From: a virus
Direction: 5' to 3' (one strand)
Virus record (IMG/VR): IMGVR_UViG_3300035180_002714
Location: 62,001 to 126,000 of that record
DNA length: 64,000 bases
A program made the translations under genes and the position numbers. The stretch's first letter is position 1. Each line of letters begins with the position of its first letter. The notes under the pieces were generated by a model, which was given only the letters and a program-made list of their open reading frames with translations, searched no databases and had not been told where the DNA came from. Positions 56,695 through 64,000 of this stretch are shown here, in pieces.

Positions 56695-57260
56695 GGCAGA
56701 AGGCTCCGCAGTAGGCTGGTCGCATCGCTGCGATGGCGAACGAGCTGGACGAGCATCGCGTGCTTGAGGCTTGGGTCGTCGAGCAGATAGCAGCCGTCTT
56801 CAAGCACGTCATCGACCATGATCGCAGCCGCGAGCTTCTGCGCCGTCGTCGTGGCTGGCGACATTCCCGTGTCTACCATCGACCCCAGGCCGCTCGATTG
56901 CGACGGCTTGGGGCCTCCACGAAAGATGTCACCGAGGGCCTGCATGCTTCCGACACCGGCGGCTGTCAGAAGCGCCTGGTTGCGTGCGTCACGTAGAACG
57001 TCGGCGCTGTGGCGCTTTGCATCGCCGAGCATCATGTGTCCGACGCCAAGCGCAGGCACGCCGAGACCGACACCCCATCCCAACCCCTTCTGCAACGCAG
57101 AGAGCGCCGCGGGGTCGAACGCTGCACGCTTGAACAACCCGAACGCGGCGAAGTCCGCCATCGCGAGCTTCTCACGCAGCGTGGCGCTTGCAGGACGCGC
57201 GGACGCGATCTTCTCGGCGAGGAAGACCGACGTCTCGAGGGCTTGTGTGAAGGGTGTCAT
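56691..57260 (-). CDS. Virion protein (189 aa)
   Basis: Helical N-terminus, then a Gly-rich hydrophobic stretch (GLGWGVGLGVPALGVGHMML) and a polar tail. ATG overlap with the protease gene downstream. Unrecognised. Confidence 0.65.
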   Translation of the reverse strand: MTPFTQALETSVFLAEKIASARPASATLREKLAMADFAAFGLFKRAAFDPAALSALQKGLGWGVGLGVPALGVGHMMLGDAKRHSADVLRDARNQALLTAAGVGSMQALGDIFRGGPKPSQSSGLGSMVDTGMSPATTTAQKLAAAIMVDDVLEDGCYLLDDPSLKHAMLVQLVRHRSDATSLLRSLLP

Positions 57261-57262
57261 GA

Positions 57263-57709
57263 TCAGCGAAGCGCTTGCGCGACTCCCTGGCTGAGTTCCG
57301 GCGGGAGGCCGTGCATCCCAGAAGCGATGCCGGTCAGGCCGCCGAGCAGAGCGCCGAGAGCGCCCGCGGGGACCGCGCTCTTCTGCTGCTCGTACGGATC
57401 GCTCGACAGGAAGTGCGGTGCCATGCCGATGCCTGCACCGGCAGCAGCCGGCATCGCGGCACGGCGAAGCAGCGCCATGAGCGCGGGGCTCTCGGCGATC
57501 TTCTCGTTGGTGAGCGTGGCGTACGCGGCGATGCCATCTGCGATTGCGCGCGCTTCCTTGCGACGCACGAAGGCCTTCATGCCGATCGTCGCGACGGCTT
57601 CCTTGATCGTCAGCTCGGGAACGCCGAGCATCGCGCCGGCGACCTTGTGGAGGCCGAGGTCACGGACGGCGGAGGTGACGTGCGGAGGGATGAGGTCATC
57701 GAGGGTCAC
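57263..57709 (-). CDS. Virion protein (148 aa)
   Basis: GTG start overlapping the upstream stop. KVAGAMLGVPELTIKEAVAT helix, then small hydrophobic Gly/Ala stretches (AGALGALLGGLTGIASGM). Part of the run of glycine-zipper proteins. Confidence 0.65.
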   Translation of the reverse strand: MTLDDLIPPHVTSAVRDLGLHKVAGAMLGVPELTIKEAVATIGMKAFVRRKEARAIADGIAAYATLTNEKIAESPALMALLRRAAMPAAAGAGIGMAPHFLSSDPYEQQKSAVPAGALGALLGGLTGIASGMHGLPPELSQGVAQALR

Positions 57710-58986
57710 GAGTTGCCTCCAGGCAGTTGCAGTTTTTCGAGGTCGCGCGCGAGATCCTGGACGGGAGGCGTCACCCAGCGATGGTTGTCGGAGTGGACCT
57801 GTCCGTCGTACTTCAGGTTCTTGAGGTCACCGCCGGTGTTGCCTGCTGGATAGGGGTGCAGATCGCGGAGCGCAGTAAGGGGCCACTCCTCGCGCGGTTG
57901 TCGGTTGGGAACCACGCCGCGAGCGTAGCCTTGATGTGTCGACGCTTCAGGCGCCTTGTTCATGTGCGTGTGCAATGCGCCGCCGAGCCCGCCCGCGGCT
58001 GCACCGCCGAGAGCGCCGCGCATCGCGCCGCCGGCTCGGTCGTCCTTGTCAGCAAGCGCACCGCTGATTGCGCCGACACCGCCGCCCATCAACGCTCCTC
58101 GGCCGAGCGAGGGAAGCAGTTCGGCGAGCGCGGGCGGCAGCACCATGGCGCGCTTGTCGTTGCCGCCGGTCACCGCGCGTTCCGAATCCGCGAGCAGCTT
58201 GATCGACATGTAGTCCGGACCCGAGCCCGACATCACAGCCTGACGCAGGAACGACCGTACTGCATTCTTGTCGGTCGAGAGCACCGGCGCGAAGCGAGAC
58301 ATCGTGTGGTAGGCCTCCATGAGCGTCTTGTCGTCCGCGTTGGCGAGGACCGAGTCGGTCTTCTTCAGCTCACCCAAGATGGCTTGACGTGCGGCCTCGT
58401 CTCCGGCATGGCTTGCGGTCTCCATCGCCTTGTTGGCCATGTCGCGCAGGAGGTTGGCGCCGGTGGTGCCCATCTCCTTGCCGAACGTCTGGATGGCCGC
58501 GCCCGCTCCCATGGAGAACGGATCCTTCTTCTCACCGAATTCGCGTCCGGTGATCTTGCGTTTGATGAGGTCGCCGATGCCGCCCGAGATGCCTTGTGCG
58601 ACGCCCGTTACGGGCGATGCCCCGAGCTGTCCGAAGCTGCCCTTGAGGCCGCTCGCACCGCCAGCTCCGAACTCGGCGCCCTGGCCTGACATCTCGCGAC
58701 CTGCGTGCGCGATGTTGCCTCCGATGGCTTGTCCTGTCGCACTCGCGCCCTGACCGAGCATGTGTCCGAGGATCGCTGACCACGGGTTCGCCGCGGCCGT
58801 CTTCATCGGGTTGTACTCGGCGCGGTTGAGCTGTTGCTCCGTCGAGTGTGCACGATCGATCGCCTTGTGCACGATGCCCGGGATCATCGCACCCACTGCA
58901 AGAGGCAGCATGACGCCTGCGCGCTTCTCGACGAAGCGACCAACGCCGTGACGCACGGCCAGTTCGAGCACGTCCGCTAGCTGCAC
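57706..58986 (-). CDS. Large Gly-rich virion protein (426 aa)
   Basis: GTG start chosen because the upstream gene ends at 58977. Several Gly/Ala hydrophobic runs (GALMGGGVGAISGALADK, GALGGAAAGGLGGALHTHM) between helices. Contains KTAAANPWSAILGHMLGQ. Probably an internal virion or ejection protein. Confidence 0.7.
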   Translation of the reverse strand: MQLADVLELAVRHGVGRFVEKRAGVMLPLAVGAMIPGIVHKAIDRAHSTEQQLNRAEYNPMKTAAANPWSAILGHMLGQGASATGQAIGGNIAHAGREMSGQGAEFGAGGASGLKGSFGQLGASPVTGVAQGISGGIGDLIKRKITGREFGEKKDPFSMGAGAAIQTFGKEMGTTGANLLRDMANKAMETASHAGDEAARQAILGELKKTDSVLANADDKTLMEAYHTMSRFAPVLSTDKNAVRSFLRQAVMSGSGPDYMSIKLLADSERAVTGGNDKRAMVLPPALAELLPSLGRGALMGGGVGAISGALADKDDRAGGAMRGALGGAAAGGLGGALHTHMNKAPEASTHQGYARGVVPNRQPREEWPLTALRDLHPYPAGNTGGDLKNLKYDGQVHSDNHRWVTPPVQDLARDLEKLQLPGGNS

Positions 58987-59906
58987 TGGGACCTCGCGTG
59001 TGCGGCACCGAGACGGAGCCGGTTGGCCTCGACGGCGATCTTGACCAGCGTGGCGAACGTTCGGTTGGCGTCGGTCTCGTCGACGAGATGACGATCTGCG
59101 AGTGCCGCGACCTTCGCGTGCGCGTCGTCGAAGGAGATCGGCGCGAGGCCCTGGCTCTCCTTGACCATGTTCAACACCACGAGACCGATCTCGTGGTTGT
59201 GCAGCGCGAGCGCGTCCTTCTCGAACGCAGCCGCGGTGGGCGCCCCCGATGCGCGCTTGAGCAACGTTCCGAGGTTGGTGAACGCGTCTTCGAACGCCCA
59301 CTCGGCCTGCTTGTACTGGTCCTCGAGGACCGCTGCCAGCTTCATGATGCGGCGATCGCGGAACGCCGCCTCTTTGGCTTCGTCCTTCTTGGGCGGGAAC
59401 GGCGGCGCCTTCTTCTTCGGCTTGTCCTCGTCGTCCTTGGCCTTCTGCTTCGGTCCTTTGGGGAACGGACCGTCGTTGTCGTCAGCGCCGTCGTCGTCGT
59501 CAGCAGGCACCGCAGGTTCGTCGCCCGCGAGATCGTGGCGCTGCATCTCGTTGGGCAGCGGCCCTTCGTCGCCGTCGGGCTCCGCGTGGGGCATGCCCCC
59601 AGCGTCGCCACCAGGAGCCATGTGCGGAACGTCGACCTGCCCGATGAGCTGTTGAACGATCTGACGAGCGTCGATCGGATCGAACTCGTTCGTCATGTCC
59701 GGCTGTCCTTGGGCCTTCTGCTGGTCCATGAGACGCAGGAACGCCTGCGTGTTCGCGGCCTGGACCATGCGCGCGATCTGGTCAGGGTTCAGCGAACCTT
59801 GTGCGGCCTCAGCGGTCGCAGCATCGGCAAGCTTGTCACCGTTCATGAACCGATCGACGACCCGCTCGGCCATCTGATCGAAGTCTTGTTCGCGAAATGC
59901 ACGCAT
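58977..59906 (-). CDS. Virion protein with acidic/basic linker (309 aa)
   Basis: Helical N-terminus (MRAFREQDFDQMAERVVDRF), a disordered linker rich in Asp then Lys/Pro (residues about 140-185), and a helical C-terminal half (LAAVLEDQYKQAEWAFEDAF). ATG 59906 overlaps the upstream stop. Portal-proximal location. Confidence 0.65.
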   Translation of the reverse strand: MRAFREQDFDQMAERVVDRFMNGDKLADAATAEAAQGSLNPDQIARMVQAANTQAFLRLMDQQKAQGQPDMTNEFDPIDARQIVQQLIGQVDVPHMAPGGDAGGMPHAEPDGDEGPLPNEMQRHDLAGDEPAVPADDDDGADDNDGPFPKGPKQKAKDDEDKPKKKAPPFPPKKDEAKEAAFRDRRIMKLAAVLEDQYKQAEWAFEDAFTNLGTLLKRASGAPTAAAFEKDALALHNHEIGLVVLNMVKESQGLAPISFDDAHAKVAALADRHLVDETDANRTFATLVKIAVEANRLRLGAAHARSQCS

Positions 59907-60577
59907 CAGTGAAGGATCTCCCCGTGAGGCACGATGTCCTCGACATGCCACGTCACCTCGCGGTGCTTGAGCTTGAGCAGCGTCTCCGCCATGTTCGGCT
60001 CGCCGCGGTTTGCCGCCGCTTGCGCAGCCGTCATCGCCGTCTTCATCAGCTGGTGAGCCGCGAGCGCATCCGGGCCTGCGATGCTCGAAGCACGCAGCGT
60101 GCTGATGCTGCGGAAGTATGACTCGCGCATGGCTTGTTCGTTGACGTGGTCTGGTGAAAGCACAGTCTTGCGACCGCTGAGGTGTGCGATCGCCTCGATG
60201 CCGTCGAAGTGCAGCGCGCGCTCGAGCATGACTTTGCCCGTTCGCGAGCCCTTGTACATGTTGACCCAGCGCATCATCTCAAGTCGATCGCGGAACGCGG
60301 CAACGTTGCAGCAGAGATGGCGATAGGGCGAGAGAAGTTCAGGAGGCACGCCGCCCCGTGTGCTGATGTCCTCGTCAGACGCACCGGCGATGATCCACGC
60401 TTGAAGCAGCTCGCGTTCGAACGCGTCTTCGTACACGTCGACCACGCGTTCGATCACGTCGTCCGCAACGCCTTGGGTCTTGAAGTTCCAAAGGGCAGCT
60501 TCGTACGCGTGTGCAGGCGCGTGCGGCGACCGCATCACCGCTTGGTAGCGGTCGTCGGGGCTGCGTTCACGACGCAT
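59906..60577 (-). CDS. Helical virion protein (223 aa)
   Basis: Predicted all-helical (AYEAALWNFKTQGVADDVIE ... YRHLCCNVAAFRDRLEMMRW). No domain recognised. Both ends overlap neighbours. Confidence 0.65.
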   Translation of the reverse strand: MRRERSPDDRYQAVMRSPHAPAHAYEAALWNFKTQGVADDVIERVVDVYEDAFERELLQAWIIAGASDEDISTRGGVPPELLSPYRHLCCNVAAFRDRLEMMRWVNMYKGSRTGKVMLERALHFDGIEAIAHLSGRKTVLSPDHVNEQAMRESYFRSISTLRASSIAGPDALAAHQLMKTAMTAAQAAANRGEPNMAETLLKLKHREVTWHVEDIVPHGEILH

Positions 60578-63500
60578 GGTCGTCCGGCTCCTTGACGGCC
60601 TGCACCCCGCGGCTCAAGCGCAGGACCAGGTCACCAAGCCCCTTGAACGTCGACTGGAGGTTGTCCTCGAGTCCCGAGAAGGTCTGCTCACCGATCTGCG
60701 GCTTGAGGGCGGACTCCTGCATCCACAGCGTCAACATGACGCGCGCGAGGTTGTCGACCGCCTTCTCGAGGTTCGGCAGGTACTGGCCCACCACGCTATG
60801 AAGTGCCGGCGACTGCGCGAGCGTTGCCACAGCAGCTGCGTCGAACATGTCTGCCGAATGCAACTGCGCGGCTTGATCGAGGAAGTGCGGATTGACCTCC
60901 TGCGGAAGCGTCTGCGCGTTCGGGCCGTCTGGCGGCATCGTCGCGTTGGGCGGCTGTTGCTGCTGACCCATCGACGGATCCATGCCGGGCTGTCCGCCCA
61001 TGCCACTCATCATCGATGGGTCTTGTCCCATGCCGGGCTGTCCGCCCATGCCCATCGACGGATCCATGCCGAGCTGTCCGCCCATGCTCATCGACGGATC
61101 CATGCCGGGCTGTCCGCCCATGCTCATCGACGGGTCCTGTTGCGCCTGGCCACCCATCATCGACGGGTCACCTGCAGCCGGCGGGAACGCGCCGCCCGGC
61201 GGCATGCCCGGCGGAACAGCGGCACCCATCGACGGGTCTTGGGGCGGTGCACCCATGCCTGCCGTCATGCCAGGCGGCATGCCGGGTTGCCCCGTCGCGA
61301 GATTCATCGAAGACGGAGGAGCGCCCATCGCCTGCGTCTGCACGCTCGGCGCAGGAGGCGCGCCACCCGCGATCTCGGACGAGCGCTGGAGCAGCATCTG
61401 GATGGTCTGCTGCTTCTCGACCAGCTTCTGCATCTCCTGCTGGATGTGCTGGTCCATCTCCATCGCCGCGAGGTCGAGTGGAGCGGGCGGAGGCGGGGCC
61501 GGAGGAGCCTGGCCCATGGCGGCCATCGCCGCGTCCTGGCCGAGGTTCGGGTCGCCGCCCATGCTCGGGTCCATGCCGGGATCGCCGCCCGGAGGTCCGT
61601 CGCTCGGGGGCGCCTTCTTCTTCGGCTTGTCGGAGTCGGACTTCTTCTTGTCGTCGTCCGCCGCGCCTTTGAAGTACGACTTCAACGCTGCCGACTTTTC
61701 GTGACCGATCGAGAAGTGATGTCCGGTGGATGTCACGATTGGAACGCAACCACGATCATGGTCGTAGGGCAGGATCGCGATGCTCTCACCCTTCTGAATG
61801 ACGTGACCGTCCGGCAGGCGCATGTCGGCGTGCGCGTCATGCATCACGGTTGCATGTTCGGCGTGCGGCGCGTACTGACGCCACCAACCGGGTGTTTGAT
61901 CCGCAAGCTTGTCGAGGCGCATCTGCACCCGCGCGAGCTGTTGGCTCGTCGCAATCCACGCAGTCGCCTTGTGGTCTGCTGCCGTCTTGACGAGCAACGC
62001 CTCGGCATCGACGACCGAGATGTTGCACGCGAATGCGAGCTTCTTGAGCGCGGGCACGAAGCTCAGCGGTGCCATCCCGTTGATGGAGAACTGCTTGGCG
62101 CCTGCGTCCTTGATCGAGACCTTCTTCGCGCCGACCGCGGAGAGCATGTTCGAGACACATGCCTGTAGGTCGAGCGCTGACTGGAACCAGCCGCGCTCGT
62201 TGAGGCGCACCTTAAGCGGCACCCAGATGAAGTCCGTCGGAAGGTAGACGACATCGGCGCCCTTGGGCATCCAGATCGTGTTGTACGGATACGCTGCGTC
62301 GGTCGAGAGCGTCTTCTCGGGACCGAAGTCTCCAGGCGTCGCCTTGATGCGACGGACGCCATCCGACCCCGTCGAGATCGACTTGATCGTGACGGGACCC
62401 GTCGCTTGGAACGTGGTGCCGCGCTGGCGGACGAAGAAGCCCTTGCCCGCCTTGGGCTCACCACTGACGTCCGTGAACATGCGGGCATGCAACGAACCGC
62501 CGACACCGTCCGCGATCGAATCACGGCCCACGAGCCTGTTCGGCTCGATGTAGTCACCGTTGTCGAACACCGCGAGGAACGGCTTGGCGTCATACCCACG
62601 GCGCGTGGCGTAGCTGCCCTCGTCTGGCCGCCCGTGCGGGTAGACCTTGTTCGAGCTGCCGTGCGTCTCGGGATCGGTGTACGAGTTGTCGACGAGTGGG
62701 TTGTGTGCGGGAACGGCCGGACGTCGGCCGTAACGCGTGCCCTCATCGAACAGATCGATCGGGAAGGGCATCACGAACGCGGTGCGCTCCTTCCCGTCCG
62801 ATGCGTAGAGCGTGTAGATGCCGGGCTGCTTGGGCTCGACCCAGTGCTCGTAGGGCTGCTCTTGCACCGCCATGTTGCGGTTCAGGCGCTCGTCCTTGGC
62901 GGCGAAGCCCTTCTTGCGCACACCCGTGTACGCCTCCCCGGCCTTGTCACCGAAGATGCGCTTGAAGTCGGTCGGTGTGTTGTCGGCGTCGGCGATCCAC
63001 AGCGCACCGCCATGTTGCTGCCTGGCCGCGACCTTCTCGAGGCGGGGCTGAAGTGCGGCCGCGAGCGTCTTCATGCCGTACGTCGACGCCGCCTGCTTGA
63101 ACAGCGTCGGGTTCCGTTCGAGAAGTCGGACGTAGGCAGCCTTCATCGTGTTCGGCGCGGCCGAGAGCAACGACGGGAGCATGAGGTCTGCTTCGCTCGC
63201 GACCTTCTCGAGCGTCTCCACCGTCATCACCCGTGCGACGTCGATGAGCGCCTTGGGCACCCACGAGGCATACGAGAATCGGCCGGTGATCGGCGGCACG
63301 ACGACGTTGCGGATGTCGACGTCTGTGTAGAGCGTCTCGGGCGTCTTGACACCCGCGCCCAAGGACGCGAGTCCGGTCTTGTCGATCTCGTCGAGCCAAC
63401 CCTTGGAGAGCGGCAGGAAGACGTTCAGGGCCTTGTGATAGAAGACCTCGAGCGGCTTGATGGCGTTGTCGACCATCACCACCGGAACGTAGATCGGTTG

Positions 63501-63722
63501 GTTGTGGCGCAAGACCACGAACGACCCCACACCTGACCCTTTGTCGATGTCGACATCGAGCACCTTGAAGGTGACGACGTCTTGCATCAGGTCAGGCATA
63601 CGCGTCGACAGCAGGTTGTACGCCATCTCCGACATGCCCTGTTCGAACAGGGCTGTCTCTTGGTCGGGACCCGCGTTCATGCCGGCCTGGAGCTGTTGAG
63701 TGCGGGGCGACATTGCCGGCAT
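60567..63722 (-). CDS. Large virion protein with Met/Gly/Pro repeat linker (1051 aa)
   Basis: Residues 1-700 are a folded region with beta-rich parts (VVTFKVLDVDIDKGSGVGSF ... YLPTDFIWVPLKVRLNERGW). Residues about 720-920 are a low-complexity linker with repeats of GMDPSMSMGGQ type, after a Lys/Asp stretch. The last 120 residues are helical. Context suggests a major internal head or portal-associated protein. Start ATG 63722 or ATG 63713. Confidence 0.7.
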   Translation of the reverse strand: MPAMSPRTQQLQAGMNAGPDQETALFEQGMSEMAYNLLSTRMPDLMQDVVTFKVLDVDIDKGSGVGSFVVLRHNQPIYVPVVMVDNAIKPLEVFYHKALNVFLPLSKGWLDEIDKTGLASLGAGVKTPETLYTDVDIRNVVVPPITGRFSYASWVPKALIDVARVMTVETLEKVASEADLMLPSLLSAAPNTMKAAYVRLLERNPTLFKQAASTYGMKTLAAALQPRLEKVAARQQHGGALWIADADNTPTDFKRIFGDKAGEAYTGVRKKGFAAKDERLNRNMAVQEQPYEHWVEPKQPGIYTLYASDGKERTAFVMPFPIDLFDEGTRYGRRPAVPAHNPLVDNSYTDPETHGSSNKVYPHGRPDEGSYATRRGYDAKPFLAVFDNGDYIEPNRLVGRDSIADGVGGSLHARMFTDVSGEPKAGKGFFVRQRGTTFQATGPVTIKSISTGSDGVRRIKATPGDFGPEKTLSTDAAYPYNTIWMPKGADVVYLPTDFIWVPLKVRLNERGWFQSALDLQACVSNMLSAVGAKKVSIKDAGAKQFSINGMAPLSFVPALKKLAFACNISVVDAEALLVKTAADHKATAWIATSQQLARVQMRLDKLADQTPGWWRQYAPHAEHATVMHDAHADMRLPDGHVIQKGESIAILPYDHDRGCVPIVTSTGHHFSIGHEKSAALKSYFKGAADDDKKKSDSDKPKKKAPPSDGPPGGDPGMDPSMGGDPNLGQDAAMAAMGQAPPAPPPPAPLDLAAMEMDQHIQQEMQKLVEKQQTIQMLLQRSSEIAGGAPPAPSVQTQAMGAPPSSMNLATGQPGMPPGMTAGMGAPPQDPSMGAAVPPGMPPGGAFPPAAGDPSMMGGQAQQDPSMSMGGQPGMDPSMSMGGQLGMDPSMGMGGQPGMGQDPSMMSGMGGQPGMDPSMGQQQQPPNATMPPDGPNAQTLPQEVNPHFLDQAAQLHSADMFDAAAVATLAQSPALHSVVGQYLPNLEKAVDNLARVMLTLWMQESALKPQIGEQTFSGLEDNLQSTFKGLGDLVLRLSRGVQAVKEPDDHAS
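60967..61170 (-). repeat. Met-Gly-Pro-Ser coding repeats
   Basis: Near-repeats coding GGQPGMDPSMSMGGQLGMDP-like units of about 33-36 bp within the large virion protein gene. Unit number may vary. Confidence 0.75.
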
Positions 63723-63734
63723 ATGGGACCTCGT

Positions 63735-63902
63735 CTACGAACTGGGGAAGCTGACGACTTTGGAGAGATTCGCGTCAGGAAGACCGCCCAGCTGCTTCGT
63801 CTTCTGCGCCTTGAGCGAGCCGAGGGTCGGGTTCAGGATCTCAGCAAGCTTCTCTTCGACGACGAGACGCCCCATTTCGCGGATGTGGCGCGGAAGGCTC
63901 AC
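63735..63902 (-). CDS. Small virion-module protein (55 aa)
   Basis: GTG start coupled to the upstream TGA (GTGA). Product SLPRHIREMGRLVVEEKLAE then SLKAQKTKQLGGLPDANLSK. Function unknown. Confidence 0.6.
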   Translation of the reverse strand: MSLPRHIREMGRLVVEEKLAEILNPTLGSLKAQKTKQLGGLPDANLSKVVSFPSS

Positions 63903-64000
63903 GCGCGCTGTGCCGCGTCGATGCGACGGAAGAAGTCGCGAAGCGAGGCCTCCTTGTGCTCTTCCTTCTTCGACTCGCCTTCCTCGTGCTTCTTGCCCTC
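63899..64000 (-). CDS. C-terminus of a gene running off the window (33 aa seen)
   Basis: Open frame from the window edge ending in TGA. Highly charged Lys/Glu segment (KKHEEGESKKEEHKEASLRD) then FFRRIDAAQRA. Identity cannot be told. Confidence 0.6.
   Translation of the reverse strand, partial: EGKKHEEGESKKEEHKEASLRDFFRRIDAAQRA

Noticed and set aside
58977-59951. Longer start for the 58977 gene at 59951
   Set aside because: The first 15 codons would overlap the upstream gene, and the ATG at 59906 forms the usual stop/start overlap.
60576-62168. 530-codon plus-strand open frame
   Set aside because: Antisense to the large virion protein; its His/Arg repeats mirror the Met/Gly/Pro repeats on the real strand.

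Overview
The window is a GC-rich piece of a large tailed, contractile-tail (myovirus-type) bacteriophage genome. A tail sheath protein, an HK97-type major capsid protein, an intein-interrupted prohead protease, a baseplate spike and several fibre proteins show this, alongside nucleotide-metabolism genes, tRNAs and dozens of very short overlapping genes. The terminase and replication genes are not in the window, so the genome is clearly much longer than 64 kb. The host cannot be named; two lipoproteins and a lysis-like cassette suggest a diderm bacterium. All family assignments come from reading motifs, not from a search.

Layout. (1) 1-8767, plus strand: the 3' end of thymidine kinase, then about 30 tiny genes joined by ATGA/GTGA overlaps. 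Thirteen of them form a paralogous family with a G-[LI]-V-H ... C ... [TS]-C-x-x-C pattern. (2) 8764-10372, minus strand: a lysozyme-like protein, a conserved phage protein and a membrane/coiled-coil protein. (3) 10439-20747, plus strand: a 2H phosphoesterase-cupin fusion, two Cys/His proteins, three tandem paralogous structural proteins, a repeat-containing fibre, then small genes including dCMP deaminase and a YpsA/DUF1273-like protein. (4) 20760-23909: a tRNA region with five minus-strand tRNA-like genes, four or five of them with abnormal anticodon arms, served by a Pth2-type peptidyl-tRNA hydrolase gene, followed by a broken second pth2, a collagen-like lipoprotein and a normal tRNA-Thr. 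(5) 23956-28431, plus strand: a large membrane protein and small genes. (6) 28421-31314: endolysin (minus), then fibre genes and a biotinyl-domain mini-protein (plus). (7) 31311-64000, minus strand: the virion module. From right to left it runs: large virion proteins, prohead protease with intein, capsid, decoration protein, connector-like proteins, sheath, baseplate spike, holin-like proteins, lipoprotein, papain-like protease, and a virion protein carrying both a P-loop domain and an HELGH metallopeptidase motif.

Expression. Many late genes are preceded by a 9-bp motif, CCTATAATT or CCTATCATT. In several cases the start codon begins exactly six bases after the TATAAT/TATCAT hexamer, which places the initiation codon at the predicted transcription start. 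This points to leaderless late mRNAs. Elsewhere genes rely on tight translational coupling.

Most interesting items: the -10-only/leaderless promoter set, the tRNA cluster with abnormal anticodon arms next to Pth2, the expanded H/C/CxxC small-protein family with a template-switch-like duplication, a recurrent N-terminal motif on seven virion proteins, the kinase-like plus metallopeptidase virion protein, and the free-standing biotinyl protein.
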